Source: JAVBUP01 sp031555175
Lineage (GTDB): Bacteria > Bacillota_I > Bacilli_A > Erysipelotrichales > Coprobacillaceae
Direction of reading: 5' to 3'
Assembly: GCA_031555175.1 (NCBI GenBank)
Contig: JAVBUP010000019.1
Location: 1 to 64,000, forward strand
Length of the DNA: 64,000 bases
A program made the position numbers and the translations under genes. The notes under the pieces are model-generated. The model worked only from the letters and a program-made list of their open reading frames with translations, had not been told where the DNA came from and made no database searches. Below, in pieces: positions 63,801-64,000 of the stretch (its first letter is position 1; each line of letters starts with the position of its first letter).

Positions 63801-64000
63801 CTTTCAAGAAAACCAATATTTAATGCTGATGTGTTGATCTGCGAAGATAATGAAGTTAATCAACAAGTCATTAGGGAAAACTTGAATAGAGTTGGCATAA
63901 AAACAACGATTGTAGAAAATGGTAAATTAGGAATTGCAGAGTTTAGTAGAAGACAATTAGAGCATGAGCCATTTGATTTGATTCTAATGGATATTCATAT
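60855..64000 (+). CDS. hybrid sensor histidine kinase with five PAS domains (runs off the window)
   Basis: Open from the ATG at 60855 (GTGAGG upstream) to the window edge, at least 1048 residues. After about 110 residues of unassigned N-terminus come five PAS domains starting near 116, 236, 357, 482 and 608. HisKA follows with phospho-His750 in MSHEIRTPLNG, then HATPase_c (NAIKFT N-box, DSGIGI and GGTGLGLSI) near 850-965, and a receiver domain from about 989 with phospho-Asp1046 in LILMDIH. No membrane segment: a cytoplasmic sensor. The C-terminus is missing, so a further Hpt or output domain may follow. Confidence 0.93.
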   Translation, partial: METLVKIPEFFNKLGQGGTLILKPTINNNEIVDVLIDYINDYSQMQYNELLHVSLISQFNNIEQKQFIEFFNHVFKSKESVINAEYNISFYDDKFIFTYYCLNKSINEIEIRNINLISIVNNAEIGIIARDIDGKITQWNQGVEKIFGYTRDEVVGTNGPLLDFTKEDFDLYAQHISDVYAKQTIHSGEFRKKKKNGDEVYVFAKYMPSLDDNNNTIGTVSTYQDITKTYQERSFVDGLATIVKVASTGIMLKNIDGITVYANDAACDILGFSQEELRGKSSVLYETEKLKNDYSIIRERLLNGERVDNFSTTCRHKDGRVIDVAVSYSPVADSNGSITHLACIFSDVTELNAKNRRAMEMAVIVNQTDAAIVIKDKHGVVTSVNPAMINMTNYSSEELIGFDYRVYSLQSETEIKAILNERIMNNEVIRNVKSHIKCKDGTVIPVSINYSPLSENDEIIGSIAIITDITEIVEAEELLRRSQNDLMMLFNTMTSGFLSYRVVRDEAGQAIDFKIEVVNPAFEEIEGIEKNTTNGHLWSEKFPNQSDFFDILLDVAENGTELNFNRKIDATNRFVDVYMYSPERDVVACFENDVTERHLTAEQLQLSYNETTRLIQKMPAPVAIFDADGIILEANDAYAKTFAVVDPLTLIGRDSAEFKPQMSGHIITAANFQTMADNGVNYMEAIKDNGEIVYLRTVMQKIVYRGKSVFVAHCQDVSMERKTEQSLQEAVKSAREASETKSNFLANMSHEIRTPLNGVLGFTQLALQDNNLSLEVKDYLQKIENSADGLLVIINDILDISKIESGKMEIEEIPFTIHDVFTSCQLIGEKRAKEKGIRLLMKEAVLPNKVLVGDLAKLKQVLLNLLTNAIKFTNDGAVTYSAEVVKIVDNIATINFEVKDSGIGIDQDDLEKVFEPFMQADASTTRRFGGTGLGLSITKSLIELMGGKLKVVSYLGIGSKFSFVLDFEIRDADLYKENKMSSLSRKPIFNADVLICEDNEVNQQVIRENLNRVGIKTTIVENGKLGIAEFSRRQLEHEPFDLILMDIH

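Noticed and set aside
1..64000. CRISPR arrays, insertion sequences, tRNA or rRNA genes
   Set aside because: I looked for regularly spaced repeats, transposase motifs and cloverleaf-like sequences and saw none; short tRNA genes could still be missed by eye.

Overview
The window is 64 kb of AT-rich DNA (roughly 30% GC by eye) from a Bacillota bacterium. Gene order is the best taxonomic clue. Several blocks match the Bacillus subtilis backbone: rplS-rbgA-rnhB, dprA-topA-trmFO-xerC, rpsB-tsf-pyrH-frr, murC-ytxG/ytxH-like-ccpA with tyrS nearby, and a yugI-like S1 gene next to pgi. Very low GC, a short Pgi and type IV pili suggest an Erysipelotrichia/Turicibacter-like or Mollicute-adjacent lineage, but I cannot fix the genus. 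UGA is used as a normal stop, so this is genetic code 11.

Layout. 0.1-3.6 kb: a small secreted protein, three ABC-2-like membrane proteins and one ABC ATPase, a bacteriocin- or immunity-like unit. 3.6-12.7 kb: housekeeping genes (rplS with a structured leader, lepB, rbgA, rnhB, dprA, topA, a ROK sugar kinase under a CcpA-type cre site, trmFO, xerC). 12.7-23.9 kb: a complete Gram-positive type IV pilus locus, with a separately terminated major pilin, then pilD, pilC, pilM, pilN, pilO, four minor-pilin-like genes, pilB and pilT. It sits between xerC and rpsB, where Bacillus carries hslVU-codY and the flagellar operon. Two of the minor pilins are tandem paralogues whose ectodomains carry repeats resembling carbohydrate-binding modules. 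23.9-27.9 kb: rpsB-tsf-pyrH-frr, a cold-shock gene and a small membrane protein.

28.0-30.3 kb (minus strand): a DUF7010-like membrane protein gene broken by an in-frame TGA, and pgi, whose first 23 codons are cut off by an in-frame TAA. Next come the S1-domain gene and, on the plus strand, a YuiD-like protein, an Nfu-like protein, mscL and lepA. 33.5-41.9 kb: the strongest candidate for an undescribed system, four tightly coupled genes. Two are tandem paralogues of exactly 1079 residues (signal peptide, propeller-like region, seven Ca-binding-type loops, Ig-like domain, C-terminal anchor). The other two are an ABC ATPase and an ABC-2 permease, joined by TAATG overlaps. 42-50.8 kb: MazG-like, CNNM/CBS protein, CofE-like ligase, murC, YtaF/MntP-like, ytxG/ytxH-like, ccpA, and tyrS behind a tyrosine T-box.

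50.9-64 kb is more accessory: an epimerase plus an HEXXH protein, a restriction-modification-like cassette (D12-class adenine methyltransferase, HNH nuclease, GIY-YIG protein), the Leloir operon galT-galM-galK, a YiiX-like cysteine hydrolase, and a five-PAS hybrid histidine kinase that runs off the right edge.

Regulation visible in the sequence: many sigma-A type promoters with 16-18 bp spacers, intrinsic terminators at most transcription-unit ends, a T-box, probable L19 and S2 autoregulatory leaders, a cre site overlapping the ROK-kinase promoter and a weaker cre-like site before the ytxG-ytxH-ccpA operon, and 5'-terminal hairpins at the predicted starts of the pilin and YiiX-like transcripts.
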